The notes beneath the pieces are model-generated. The model had not been told where the DNA came from. It did no database searches and saw only the letters and a list, made by a program, of their open reading frames with translations. 64,000 bases of DNA from the NCBI RefSeq assembly GCF_023736155.1, contig NZ_JAMLJJ010000006.1, forward strand, positions 1 through 64,000, written 5' to 3'. The translations under genes and the position numbers were made by a program. Shown one piece after another: positions 25,011 to 37,200 of this stretch. The DNA is from Larsenimonas salina (lineage in GTDB: Bacteria; Pseudomonadota; Gammaproteobacteria; Pseudomonadales; Halomonadaceae). The stretch's first letter is position 1, and every line of letters starts with the position of its first letter.

Positions 25011-25306
25011 TTACCCTGCTCCTTCTTGTCGCTGGATTTGAACATTTCGAGCATGCGCTCGGTCACGACGTAGCCACCCACGGCGTTGCCGGCCGCCAGC
25101 AGCACGGCGATGAAGCCGATCGTCATTTCAAGACCGGTCTCGGCCTGGCCAAGCGCGATCATGGCGCCGACCAGCACGATGCCGTGAATGAAGTTGGAGC
25201 CGGACATCAGCGGGGTATGCAGGATGACCGGAACGCGGGAAATCACCTCGAAGCCGACGAACGCCGCCAGCATCAGGATGTACAGGGCTGCAACACCTTC
25301 GATCAT
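25007..25306 (-). CDS. pntAB: NAD(P) transhydrogenase alpha subunit, membrane part (PntA2)
   Basis: A 99-residue protein with three hydrophobic helices, matching the dII membrane segment that in E. coli is fused to the C-terminus of PntA. FVGFEVISRVPVILHTPLMSG and the family GSNFIHGIVLVGA segment are diagnostic. It overlaps pntAA upstream and pntB downstream by four bases each. The split alpha subunit is the three-gene arrangement known from Rhodospirillum and many other bacteria. Confidence 0.95.
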   Translation of the reverse strand: MIEGVAALYILMLAAFVGFEVISRVPVILHTPLMSGSNFIHGIVLVGAMIALGQAETGLEMTIGFIAVLLAAGNAVGGYVVTERMLEMFKSSDKKEQGK

Positions 25307-26478
25307 GCCGATTCCTCCAGAGCTTTACGAACGCCGTCGTGCACGACATCGCCATTGCGGGTAATGCACATCGGACCGATGACCGCGTCCTCGAAGTCGA
25401 GCTTAAGCTCGCCGTCTTCGATGAACGGGCTCAACAGGTTGAACAGGTTCTTGGCGTACATTTCACTGGCGTTGACCGGAAGCTCGGAGGCAATGTCGGT
25501 CGGGCCGATGATCTTGACGCCACCGGACATCACGGTCTCACCCGCCTTGGTCAGCGCGCAGTTACCGCCGCCTTCAGCGGCCAGATCGACAATGACGCTG
25601 CCCGGCTGCATCCGCTTGACCATGTCTTCGGAGATGATCTGCGGTGAACGACGCCCCGGGATGGCAGCGGTCGTGATGACGGCGTGCGCCGTCGACAGGT
25701 GCTTGGCCAGCGCCTCGGCCTGCTTGGCCTTTTCGTCCTCGGTCAGCTCACGGGCATAGCCGCCTTCGCCGGAGGCGTCGACGCCGGTGTCGATCATTTT
25801 CGCGCCAAGGGATTCGACCTGCTCGCGCGCGGCCGCGCGGATGTCGTAGGCCCAGACCTGAGCACCGAGACGACGCGCGGTGGCAATGGCCTGAAGACCG
25901 GCAACACCTGCACCGACCACGATCACGCGGGCCGGGCGAATGGTGCCGGCGGCGGTGGTCAGCATCGGGAAGAAGACGCTTGCTTCGTGGGCGGCGGTCA
26001 GCGCGCAGTGATAGCCCGCAGCGGCGGCCTGGGATGACAGGGCGTCCATGCTCTGGGCGCGAGAGATACGCGGTACCAGCTCCATGGAAAGCGCGGTGAT
26101 CTTGCGTGCCTTGCAGCGCTCGATCAATGCCTTGCTCTGGAACGGGGCCAGCAACCCGACCAGCACGCTGCCTTCGGCCAGTTGGTCGATGGCTTCAGGC
26201 TCGGGCGGGCGTACGCACAGCACCAGCTCGGCATCGCCTCGGCCGCTGTCATCGTCGGCAACCGTCACACCGCGGGTATCGGCGTAGGCTTCATCGTTGA
26301 AGAAGGCGTGCGTGCCTGCTCCGGATTCGATAGTGACGACCGGGCTCTCGGCGTCCTTGGACACGGCCATGGCCAGCTTGCCGGCCGTGGCCGGATCAAG
26401 CGCGACACGGCGCTCGCCGGACGTCAGGGCATCGGCCGAGGGCGCGCGGGATTCGCGCAAAACTCGGATACTCAGCAT
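25303..26478 (-). CDS. pntAA: NAD(P) transhydrogenase alpha subunit, soluble part (PntA1)
   Basis: A 391-residue cytosolic NAD(H)-binding dI subunit related to alanine dehydrogenase. Visible are the N-terminal ERRVALDPAT motif, the ALSMELVPRISRAQSMDALSSQ segment, the Rossmann motif VVGAGVAGLQAIATARRLGA and GGNCALTKAG. The ribosome-binding site TAGGAG precedes the ATG at 26478. First gene of pntAA-pntAB-pntB. Confidence 0.96.
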   Translation of the reverse strand: MLSIRVLRESRAPSADALTSGERRVALDPATAGKLAMAVSKDAESPVVTIESGAGTHAFFNDEAYADTRGVTVADDDSGRGDAELVLCVRPPEPEAIDQLAEGSVLVGLLAPFQSKALIERCKARKITALSMELVPRISRAQSMDALSSQAAAAGYHCALTAAHEASVFFPMLTTAAGTIRPARVIVVGAGVAGLQAIATARRLGAQVWAYDIRAAAREQVESLGAKMIDTGVDASGEGGYARELTEDEKAKQAEALAKHLSTAHAVITTAAIPGRRSPQIISEDMVKRMQPGSVIVDLAAEGGGNCALTKAGETVMSGGVKIIGPTDIASELPVNASEMYAKNLFNLLSPFIEDGELKLDFEDAVIGPMCITRNGDVVHDGVRKALEESA

Positions 26479-26800
26479 TCATTGGGCTCCTAAAGGACGA
26501 AGCAGCGCCATCATCGGAACCCGGGTGGGACGGATGCGCTGCAACGGCAACTACAAGACGGACTGGCTTGGATCTACGGGGAGAGTATTCTTAAAAACGC
26601 AGGGCAAGACAAGAGACTTTCGGAAAAAATCCTTTAAAAACATATAGATAAACATCGTTTATGGCTACCATAACATGACCCTTATGGCTCATTTTGGACG
26701 GTAACGCCTTGATATGGTGGAGCAATCATTGCAATAACCAGCCTCCGTCCCTCGTTATGAACGCCATAATGTTTCGCTTATACCCCTCCGAAGGGCGAAC
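26479..26800. other. Intergenic region upstream of pntAA
   Basis: About 320 bases with no credible gene. The half nearest pntAA is GC-rich with a ribosome-binding site. 26630-26760 is AT-rich and probably holds the pntAA promoter, but I could not single out a convincing -35/-10 pair. The right end is the 3' flank of the citB-type regulator. Confidence 0.4.
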
Positions 26801-27514
26801 TCACTGAGGCGTGCGCAGCTGCTCGAGCTGATCGTGATCGAGGCAGGTGTAGGTAAACGACGGGCGCCCGATCTGGCCATAGATAAACGCCTCATCGAGC
26901 ACCTTGCGACTTGATAGATACTTTAAGTACTTGCGCACCGACACGCGTGACATGCTGGTCGATTGCGCCACGTCCTCGGTCGAGAACGTCTCATCGCTCA
27001 GGGCGACAATCGCATCGATGACCTGAACGAGGCTGTGATGGGTCAGGCCCTTGGGCAGCCCTGACGGGCGCCGCGGTTCCTGACGTGGGGCGCGAAAAAG
27101 CGTATCGAGCCGGTGTTGATCGAGCGGGTCACTGGCCTGACTCAGCGTGTCGCGCTGGCATCGCGTGCTCAAGAGCGCCTCACGAAAGCGCTTGAACTCG
27201 AACGGCTTGACCAGATAGTCACTGACGCCAAGCCGCCGCGCTTCACGCACCGTGTCGAGCTCGGAGGCTGCGGTAATCAGGATAACCTCGGGCGGGTTGA
27301 CCCGGGTTTTAAGCTCACGCAGAAGCTCCAGCCCGTTGCGCGAGCCCAGATAGACATCGAGCAGCACGATATCGATGACCTCGCGCTCCAGCACCACCCG
27401 AGCGGTGGTTAGATCGCAGCAGCGAGCGGCCAGGGTCATGTGCTCGACGCGCGCGAGGTATTCCATGTTGAGTTTCATGACCATGGGGTCGTCTTCCACG
27501 ATCATTACGCGCAT
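26801..27514 (-). CDS. CitB/DcuR-type response regulator for a di- or tricarboxylate
   Basis: A 237-residue regulator from the ATG at 27514 (MRVMIVEDDPMVMKLN), one base after the kinase stop; ATGs at 27532 and 27526 inside the kinase gene are alternatives. The receiver domain (about 1-118) has EDD, the phospho-acceptor Asp in VLLDVYLGSRNG and the Lys of DYLVKPFEFKRF. The C-terminal part has a helix-turn-helix (SMSRVSVRKYLKYLSS) as in CitB, DcuR and DctR. It pairs with the overlapping kinase gene and presumably activates the divergent 2-hydroxycarboxylate transporter. Confidence 0.9.
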   Translation of the reverse strand: MRVMIVEDDPMVMKLNMEYLARVEHMTLAARCCDLTTARVVLEREVIDIVLLDVYLGSRNGLELLRELKTRVNPPEVILITAASELDTVREARRLGVSDYLVKPFEFKRFREALLSTRCQRDTLSQASDPLDQHRLDTLFRAPRQEPRRPSGLPKGLTHHSLVQVIDAIVALSDETFSTEDVAQSTSMSRVSVRKYLKYLSSRKVLDEAFIYGQIGRPSFTYTCLDHDQLEQLRTPQ

Positions 27515-27515
27515 G

Positions 27516-29171
27516 TCACTGCTCATCGACATCGTCGTCGCTCCAATAGGGGTACATCATTTCGATCAGGGTGCCCTCGCCCGGTGTGGAATAGACCGCG
27601 ATGTCACCACCGGCAGTGTCCAGCCGCTCCTTGACCAGCGACAACCCGAGCCCTCGATGCGCCCCCTTGCCGGAGACGCCCCGCTCGAACAGTCTATCGG
27701 CAATCGCGGGGTCAATGCCCGGTCCATTGTCCTGAACCTGGATCGAAAGACTCTCACCTTCGCGGTCCATTAGTAGACACACCTGAGGCGCCTGGGTCTC
27801 TGCCAGCGCCTCGAAGGCGTTGTCGAGGACGTTCCCGAGGATGCTGACCAAATCGTGCACCGTGCGGGAGTGACTCTGCGCGCCGATCCGCGCTGACACC
27901 TGCAGATCAAGGGTGATCGCGCGCTCACGCGCCTCGCTTTGCTTGCCGAGCAGGAACCCGGCCAGCGCCGGCTCCTGCACCTGCCCACCCAGCGTGTTCG
28001 ACGGGGTCACGCGGTGCTCCATGATCTCCTTGACGTAGCGCTCAAGGGCGGGCAAATCCTTCAGATGCACCAACCCCTGAATGACATGGATCTTGTTTTT
28101 GAACTCATGCGTTGAGGCTCTGAGCGCCTCGGCGTAGCGTCGAACGCCGGTCAACTCCTCGGCCAGCACATGCACATCGTTCTTGTCGCGAAACGTGATC
28201 AGGCCGCCCTGACGTTCCTGCTTCCATAAAATCGGGCTGAACGTCGCCAGAAGCGTCGTGTCGTCGAGCTGAACGGTCTGATGGGCACCCTCAAGGTGGT
28301 TATCGGCCAGCATCGAAAGCTCTGGAAACCGCGTTTCCAGCAGGTCGCCGGCGGCAAGCGGGGCCCGCTCGAGGCGCTCGAGCAGCCGTCGTCCCGCCGG
28401 ATTGATCCGACGCACCCGCCCGGTCGAGTCAATCGCCAGCACCCCATCCTGCATGGCATCGAGCATCGCCTCGCGCTCCTGCACCAGATGCGCGATATCC
28501 CGGGGCTCCATGTTCAGGAGCTGGCGCTTGACGGTGCGGGAAAACCAGACCGCGATCACGGCGCCAAGCGCGCCTATCGCGCCAAGCGTTGCCAGAAGCT
28601 CCCAACGGTTGCGGTCAAGAAGGGGCGACAGCTTGCTCATGGTCACACCCACCGATACGGCGCCGATCACATTGCCCTGTGCATCCATCACCGGCGAAAA
28701 GCCACGCAAGCTGATGCCAAGCGTGCCCTTGGCGTAGGACACGTACGACTCGCCTCGAGTCAGCGCCCCCACTTCGTCCCCACCAATGAAATGATGACCG
28801 ATGCGCGCTCGGTTCGGGTGGGTCAAGCGAAGCGAGGCCGGCGTCATGACGACAATAAAATCCACATCGAGTGTCGCTCTCAGGCGGTCGATGGTGCGCT
28901 GAAGCTCGGAGGTCGGCTGACCGGTGGCAACAGGGACAGGCGCAGGCCCCTTAAGCGCCAGGCCCACGTCCTTGCGCAGGGCGATCGCCTGAGCCAGATT
29001 TTCGACGCGATCGCCGTTGGCGTGTTCGAGACTCGCCATCAGCTGTGTGTTGAAGACCCAGAACGCGAGCGCCAGCGTCGTTACGATCAAGGCGGTGGTC
29101 ACTAAAGCGATCAGCGCACTGAGGCGCCAACGTCGGGGAGGTGTCATCGGAGACGTTCGTACTCGAACCAT
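27516..29171 (-). CDS. CitA/DcuS-type sensor histidine kinase
   Basis: A 551-residue membrane kinase. TM1 (about 17-40) and TM2 (about 190-210) enclose a PDC/Cache periplasmic domain that carries the AKGTLGISLRGFSPVMD and GAVSVGVTMS strands typical of citrate/malate/fumarate sensors. A cytosolic PAS domain (about 235-330, MQDGVLAIDSTGRVRRINPAG), the phospho-acceptor in RASTHEFKNKIHVIQGLV and an ATPase domain (DNGPGIDPAIADRLFERGVSG, GLGLSLVKE) follow. It is translated just before its regulator. The neighbouring 2HCT transporter points to malate, citrate or a related ligand. Confidence 0.9.
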   Translation of the reverse strand: MVRVRTSPMTPPRRWRLSALIALVTTALIVTTLALAFWVFNTQLMASLEHANGDRVENLAQAIALRKDVGLALKGPAPVPVATGQPTSELQRTIDRLRATLDVDFIVVMTPASLRLTHPNRARIGHHFIGGDEVGALTRGESYVSYAKGTLGISLRGFSPVMDAQGNVIGAVSVGVTMSKLSPLLDRNRWELLATLGAIGALGAVIAVWFSRTVKRQLLNMEPRDIAHLVQEREAMLDAMQDGVLAIDSTGRVRRINPAGRRLLERLERAPLAAGDLLETRFPELSMLADNHLEGAHQTVQLDDTTLLATFSPILWKQERQGGLITFRDKNDVHVLAEELTGVRRYAEALRASTHEFKNKIHVIQGLVHLKDLPALERYVKEIMEHRVTPSNTLGGQVQEPALAGFLLGKQSEARERAITLDLQVSARIGAQSHSRTVHDLVSILGNVLDNAFEALAETQAPQVCLLMDREGESLSIQVQDNGPGIDPAIADRLFERGVSGKGAHRGLGLSLVKERLDTAGGDIAVYSTPGEGTLIEMMYPYWSDDDVDEQ

Positions 29172-29241
29172 ATGGATTTATCGACCTTGGTGGCATTTTG
29201 TCGCTTTGGCAAATATGCCGCAAAGCATCATTGCGCTTTGT

Positions 29242-29274
29242 TTAGTTACGAAAGGATTTTTTAATTACGCAAAG
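29242..29274. promoter_or_regulatory. Tandem repeats in the sensor/transporter intergenic region (candidate regulator operator)
   Basis: TTAGTTACGAAAG (29242-29254) and TTAATTACGCAAAG (29261-29274) are near-copies 19 bases apart, about two helical turns, in the 238-base divergent spacer. A CAAAGC/GCTTTG inverted repeat lies just upstream (29221-29240). They are the best candidates for binding sites of the CitB-type regulator. Confidence 0.4.
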
Positions 29275-29409
29275 ATTGGCGTTGCCGCTCAAACACGTAT
29301 TCTCGCAGCCACCTCGGACCGCCACCTCCCCCGCGCGGCCATGAGCGACTGGAACGGCCATCCCCGCCGGCCACCCTAGAGCCGATGGGGCCCACGTCTG
29401 GAGAACGCC

Positions 29410-30714
29410 ATGAACAACAGTATAAATAGCGCTGCCGATGCAGCGACATTCAGCTCGACCACCCCGAAAATCTTCGGCATCCCGATTCTGCTTTTCGCCG
29501 TCATCGCACTCGTCATGGTCACCGCCATGTACACAGGCACCCTGCCCACCGGCATGATCGGTGCGCTATTGGTCATGATGGTATTGGGTGAGCTGCTCGG
29601 ATTTCTGGGCGACCGATTGCCCATCATCAAAAGCTACCTCGGCGGCGGCGCGATTCTCTCGATCTTCGGCGCAGCAGCCCTGGTCTACGCCGGCGCCCTG
29701 CCCCAGGGAATCATCGACAACGTCACCAGCTTCATGAAAGGTGGCGGCTTCCTGAACTTCTACATCGCGGCGCTGATTACCGGCAGCATCCTCGGCATGG
29801 ACTCCAAGATCCTGGTCAAGGTCGGCACCCGCTTCGCGCTGCCGCTTCTGGCTGCGGTTGCGTTTGCCTGCCTGTTCGCCGTCATCGTCGGCTGGATCAT
29901 GGGCTTCTCGCCGCAGGACGCCGTTGTCGTCATTACCCTCCCGATCATGGGCGGCGGCATGGGCGCAGGCGCGGTCCCGATGAGCCAGATCTATGAGCAG
30001 CTTCTGGGTCAGCCGGCAAGCTACTACATCTCGATTCTGGTGCCGGCGCTGGCGCTTGGTAACGTGTTCGCCATCATCATCGCGGGCCTGCTCAACGGCT
30101 TGTCCAACCGCATTCCGTCGCTTTCCGGCAACGGTCAGATGATGCCGGGCGTTGAGATCGATGAAAAATCCACCCCGGTCGACATTTCCAAGCTCGGCAT
30201 CGGCCTGGTGCTCGCGCTGACGTTCTTTACCGCCGGCCAGATTCTTGGAAGTGTCATCCCGCTGCATCCGTACGCGCTGATGATCGTTCTGGTGGCCGTG
30301 GTCAAGATCGCCAACCTGATGCCCGAGTTCGCCAACGACGCCGCATCCCACTGGTTCAAGTTCGTCGCCAAGAACTGGACCTTTGCCCTGCTGTTCGGCA
30401 TCGGTATCGCCTACACCGACCTCGGCCAGGTCATTGACGCCATCTCCATCACCTACGTCATGATCGTGTTCGCGGTCGTCGCCGGCGCTGCCTTCGGCGC
30501 AGGCCTTCTCGGCAAGCTGGTCGGGTTCTACCCGGTCGAATCGGCCATTACCGCGGGGCTTTGCATGGCAAACATGGGCGGCACCGGTGACGTGGCTGTC
30601 CTGTCGGCGGCCAAGCGCATGCAGCTGATGCCGTTTGCCCAGATCTCCTCACGCCTTGGCGGCGCGTTGATCCTCTTGATCTCGAGTCTGGTGGTGCCGC
30701 TGCTATTCGCGTAG
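29410..30714 (+). CDS. 2-hydroxycarboxylate transporter family (2HCT) carrier
   Basis: A 434-residue carrier with about eleven hydrophobic segments and a GGAGA ribosome-binding site. Two family-specific re-entrant GGxG-type motifs are visible: MGGGMGAGAVPMSQIY in the first half and ANMGGTGDVAVLSAAKRM in the second. Relatives (CitS, CimH, MleP, MaeP) transport citrate, malate or lactate with Na+ or H+. It is divergent from the CitA/CitB-type genes, which presumably induce it. The arginine of CitS-type substrate sites cannot be fixed without an alignment, so the substrate remains open. Confidence 0.9.
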   Translation: MNNSINSAADAATFSSTTPKIFGIPILLFAVIALVMVTAMYTGTLPTGMIGALLVMMVLGELLGFLGDRLPIIKSYLGGGAILSIFGAAALVYAGALPQGIIDNVTSFMKGGGFLNFYIAALITGSILGMDSKILVKVGTRFALPLLAAVAFACLFAVIVGWIMGFSPQDAVVVITLPIMGGGMGAGAVPMSQIYEQLLGQPASYYISILVPALALGNVFAIIIAGLLNGLSNRIPSLSGNGQMMPGVEIDEKSTPVDISKLGIGLVLALTFFTAGQILGSVIPLHPYALMIVLVAVVKIANLMPEFANDAASHWFKFVAKNWTFALLFGIGIAYTDLGQVIDAISITYVMIVFAVVAGAAFGAGLLGKLVGFYPVESAITAGLCMANMGGTGDVAVLSAAKRMQLMPFAQISSRLGGALILLISSLVVPLLFA

Positions 30715-30728
30715 TCAGAGCACGCCGT

Positions 30729-30757
30729 AAAAAAAGCGCCCTTCGGGGCGCTTTTTT
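30729..30757. terminator. Bidirectional terminator after the 2HCT gene
   Basis: GCGCCC-TTCG-GGGCGC with a UUCG tetraloop is flanked by seven A and six T residues, between convergent genes. Confidence 0.9.
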
Positions 30758-30776
30758 CATGCCTGAAACACGCGTC

Positions 30777-33142
<2,366 letters not shown>

Positions 33143-33146
33143 TCAT

Positions 33147-33172
33147 CAAAAAAGGAGCCGAGCGGCTCCTTT
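33147..33172 (-). terminator. Terminator or attenuator between zipA and ligA
   Basis: On the minus strand AAAGGAGCC-GCTC-GGCTCCTTT is followed by a T run. It would limit read-through from zipA into ligA. Confidence 0.75.
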
Positions 33173-33215
33173 GGGTGTGGCGCGCACGGCACGCCAAAGT
33201 ATATCTCACCACCGC

Positions 33216-34097
33216 CTAACCCTGCTGACGGTGTAGCCGCCAGCGGCGCTCGAATTCGTGCACTCGCTGGCGCGCGAATTCGATGGTCTGGGCGGTCATG
33301 ACGCTCTGATTTTCGTCTTTCAGCTCACCGCCGAGGTTACGAACGATCACCATTGCGGTCTCAAGCATGGCCTCGAACGCCGATTTACTGTCCTCGGCGC
33401 CGGGCAGCGGCATCAAGAAGGTCACGCCGGGGGTCGAGAAGTCGTCCATGCCTTCGATGTCGAAGGTGCCGGGCTTGACGGCGTTGACCATCGAGAACTG
33501 AAGCGCGCTGTAGTCGTCTTCGGTTTCGAAGCGGTGGAATACGTTCATGTCGGGGCTGTAGCGAAGGCCGCAGGCAAGCATCAGATTCAAGAGCGAGGTG
33601 CCGTCGAAGACGCCTTCACGGGCGAACACGCTGATCACGATCAGCTCATCGGCACGACCAAGCGTATCGCGAGCCATGGCATCGGCCGGCACGGCGTTTC
33701 GAAGCGCTCGCTCGACCACCGGATGATGGTGGACATTGTCGCTGACAGGCTCAGGCGCCGGCTCCCGGTCATCGGCCATGGGCTCGAGATCATCACGTTC
33801 GGCCTCGGCGCGGCGCAGCGGTTCATCGACATCGCGCGCTCGCGCATTGAGCACCTCATCGTCATGCTCATCGTCGAATGAACGTTCGCCGCCAGCCGCG
33901 CGCGCGCCGCCGTTGGGCAATTCCCAATTCACCTGGGAATGGCGCTTGTGCTCGTCGAGTTCGTCGGTTACGTCCAGATCCTTGGACAGATCAAGCCGTG
34001 GGATACCCCGTTGGTGCTTCAGTCGTCGGACACCGTCGATCACGATGATGGCCACCAGCAACAAGCCGAGAATTATCAACCACTCTCTCAATTCCAT
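33216..34097 (-). CDS. zipA: Cell division protein ZipA
   Basis: A 293-residue protein anchoring the FtsZ ring to the inner membrane. The start at 34097 (MELREWLIILGLLLVAIIVIDGVRR) puts the membrane helix at residues 4-22, as in the family. A charged, low-complexity linker (about 25-150) follows, and then the FtsZ-binding domain (about 160-290, LIVISVFAREGVFDGTSLL, GLRYSPDMNVFHR, FLMPLPG). Between smc and ligA, the conserved smc-zipA-ligA order. Confidence 0.95.
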   Translation of the reverse strand: MELREWLIILGLLLVAIIVIDGVRRLKHQRGIPRLDLSKDLDVTDELDEHKRHSQVNWELPNGGARAAGGERSFDDEHDDEVLNARARDVDEPLRRAEAERDDLEPMADDREPAPEPVSDNVHHHPVVERALRNAVPADAMARDTLGRADELIVISVFAREGVFDGTSLLNLMLACGLRYSPDMNVFHRFETEDDYSALQFSMVNAVKPGTFDIEGMDDFSTPGVTFLMPLPGAEDSKSAFEAMLETAMVIVRNLGGELKDENQSVMTAQTIEFARQRVHEFERRWRLHRQQG

Positions 34098-34291
34098 GGG
34101 TATCTTGCCTGTAGTTGTAGCCGTGCGCTTACCCCTGGCGCTCGGCAATCATTCGATTCGAAAGGCGCTTTTTAATGGCCCGCTCATGTCGCCTTCAGTG
34201 AGGGCTGACGCGTCTTGTCACCCAAGACAGACTAGTTTGTGCGATAAACGCTCATTTTAATAGCATAAAACTGTCACGGAATGCATTCCCA

Positions 34292-37200
34292 TCATGCTTC
34301 GGCAAGCGCTGCCGCCTCATCGACCCCGACCGACACCAGCCGTGAGACGCCGGGCTCCTGCATGGTCACGCCCATCAGCTGCTGGGACGCCTCCATCGCA
34401 ATCTTGTTGTGCGTAATGTAGATAAACTGAACGGTCTCGGACATGTCCTTGACCAGATTGGCGTACCGCCCGACGTTAGCGTCATCCAGCGGCGCATCGA
34501 CCTCATCGAGCATACAGAACGGCGCTGGATTGAGCTTGAAGATCGCAAAGACCAGTGACAGCGCCGTCAACGCCTTTTCTCCGCCGGAGAGCAGATGAAT
34601 CGTGCTGTTCTTCTTGCCGGGCGGGCGCGCCATGATGGCCACACCGGTCTCGAGCAGGTCATCGCCGGTCAACGTCAGCCACGCCGTGCCACCGCCGAAG
34701 ACCTTCGGGAAGAGCTCCTCGAAGCCCGCATTGATCTGATCGAAGGTGGTCTTGAAGCGCACCCGCGTTTCCTGATCGATCTTGCGGATGGCATTTTCAA
34801 GCGTGGTCAGCGCCTCGGTCAGCTCCCCGTGCTGGGCTTCGAGATAGTCGCGCCGCTCGGCCTGCTGATCGTACTCCTCGATCGCGGCCAGGTTGATCGC
34901 ACCCAGGCGCTTGATCTTCTCGCGCGTGCGCTCGAGCGTGTCCTGCCACGTGTCGATCTCGGCCTCCTCCGGCAGATGCTCGGCAAGCGCCGCCGGATCG
35001 TGCTCCAGATCGCGCAGGTGTTCATCCTGGGTGTCGGCCTTCATGGACAGCGCCTGCACCTCGAGCCGCGCCCGTTCGAGCGATTCCCGGAGCGTGACTA
35101 GCGTTCGTTCATGCTCCTGTCGGGCCTGCTCACGGGTGCGCATGCGCTCGGCCAGCTCGTGGGCCCGGTCGCGGTGCGCGTTCAGGGTCTGTTCTTCCCG
35201 CCCGCGACGGTCAAGCAGTTCCTCAAGCGTCTCGCGGTGCTCTTCCTGCGGCGCACGCACGTCTTCAAGCTGCTCGGTAAGGAGCTCGATTTTCTCGTTG
35301 AGGCGCTCACGCTGATCGCCACTGCGCTCGAACTGGGTATCAAGCCCCTGACGCTCGGTCGACAGCCGCTGATGCTCCATCGTCAACTGATTGAGCTGCT
35401 CACGAAGCGGGCCGTCCTGCGCTCTAAGCCCGGCAAGAGCCTGTTGGGCGTCGTGCCGGGCGCGCTCGAGCTGCTCACGCTGGGCGGCGTTGTCCTCGAC
35501 CGTCGCCAAGGCCTGATCCCACTGCTCGCGCGCGGACTCGATCTCAAGCGCCAACTCTTCGCGCTGCATCGACACATCGGAAAGCTCGTCATCAAGCTCG
35601 GCGCGCCGACCTTCGATGTGTTCGAGCCGCGTCGCCAGATTGCTTTCCTTGAGTGCGGCCTGCTGGCGCGCCTCGGTCTGACGCTTTTCCTCGAGCCGCA
35701 GCGCCTCGATGGCGTCGTCCCGAGCCGCTTGCGCCTGCTTGTCTTCATCAAGACGTGTCTCCAGCGTCTCGAGTTCCTCACCGAGCGCGTCCAGCCGGGC
35801 CTGTACGTCGTCAAAGCGTGCCCGATGGGCCAAAACGCTGTCCTGCGCGTGCGCCTCGCCCAACCTGCGCACCCAGTTCACGCCAGCCCAGACGCCGTCG
35901 CGCGAGATCACACTCTGATGCGGGGCAAGCGCCGCCCGTCGGGAAAGCGCGTCGCGCGCGCTGTCGACACAGACAATGGTGTTGAGCCAGGGCAGCAGCG
36001 CGTCGGCGTTTTTGACGTGCGCGCCGAGCGTGCCCGGCTCGACCGTCTCTGGTCCCGCCCCGCCCTGCGCGATGAGCGCGAGTTCGCCACGAGCAAGCGC
36101 CTGGTCGGCAACGGCGTCAGGCAGCGCCTCGCCCAGGCGCGCGGTCAGCCACGGCGACAGCACCCATTCGGCGACGCTTGCCCATGCAGGCGTGACCTCG
36201 AGACGTTCGGCCAGACGCGGCGTCTGCGCCCACTCAAGCGTCTCGAGGTAGTGTTCGAGTTCATCATCGCCGGTAGCAAGCGCTGCATCGATCAGCGCCT
36301 TGAGCGAGGCACGCTCGCCCTGAAGGCTGTGCTGCTCGGCCTGACGCTCGGCAAGGGTACGCCCATGCGCCTCAAGGGCCTCTGCGGTCTCGCGGCGGGC
36401 GTTTTGCAGGTCTTGGCGCTGGTCGTCGAGTTCAAAAAGCCGCTCATCCAGCGCTTCAAGTTCCAGACGCACTGCCTCGTGCTCGGCGCTGAGTGCGGAA
36501 TGATCCGGCAACTCATCACGCTGGCTCTGGCGCTTTTGTTTCTGGGTCTCGAGCGCGCTCAGGCGCTGCTCCTGCGCCTTGAGCGCCTGCTGAAGCCGGT
36601 CGGCCTGGTGCCGCGCACTCTGGTCGTTTTCACTGAAGCGGTCCCAGTCGCCTTGCGCCTGCTCGAGCGCCTCCTCGGCCTCTTCGAGCCGCGCGGCAAG
36701 CATCGCCTGTTGCTCCTCGATCGCGCCCTGCTCGGGTTCGATCTCGCCCAGGCGGGTCTCGATGTCCTGGCGGCGCTGCTGATCCTGGTCCTTGAGGCCG
36801 TCAAGCTCAGTGAGATCGCGCCGGGCGCTGTCCAGATCGGCACTCAACTGCGACTCCCGCGCCCGGGCGTGCTCAAGCGATTGCTCGATGCGCGCGATGG
36901 CAGCGCCGGTGTCGTAGAAGGCCGCCTGATGCTGTTCGAGGGTCTGGGCCAGCTCGTCGTGGGCGCTGCGCGCCTCTTCGAGCTCCCGCTCGCTTTCGCG
37001 TACGCCGAACACGTGCTTTTCAACGTTGGTTTCGATCGCTCGAACCTCGTGCTCTTGGCGCTGCTGCTGGGCGCGCAGGTCACGCCCACGCATGAGCGCA
37101 AGCTCACCGGCGAGGCGGTGTTCACGGTCTTTAAGTTCCTGATAACGCCGGGCGGCGTCGGCCTGGCGCTTTAACCGCTCGAGCTGCTTGTCGAGTTCTT

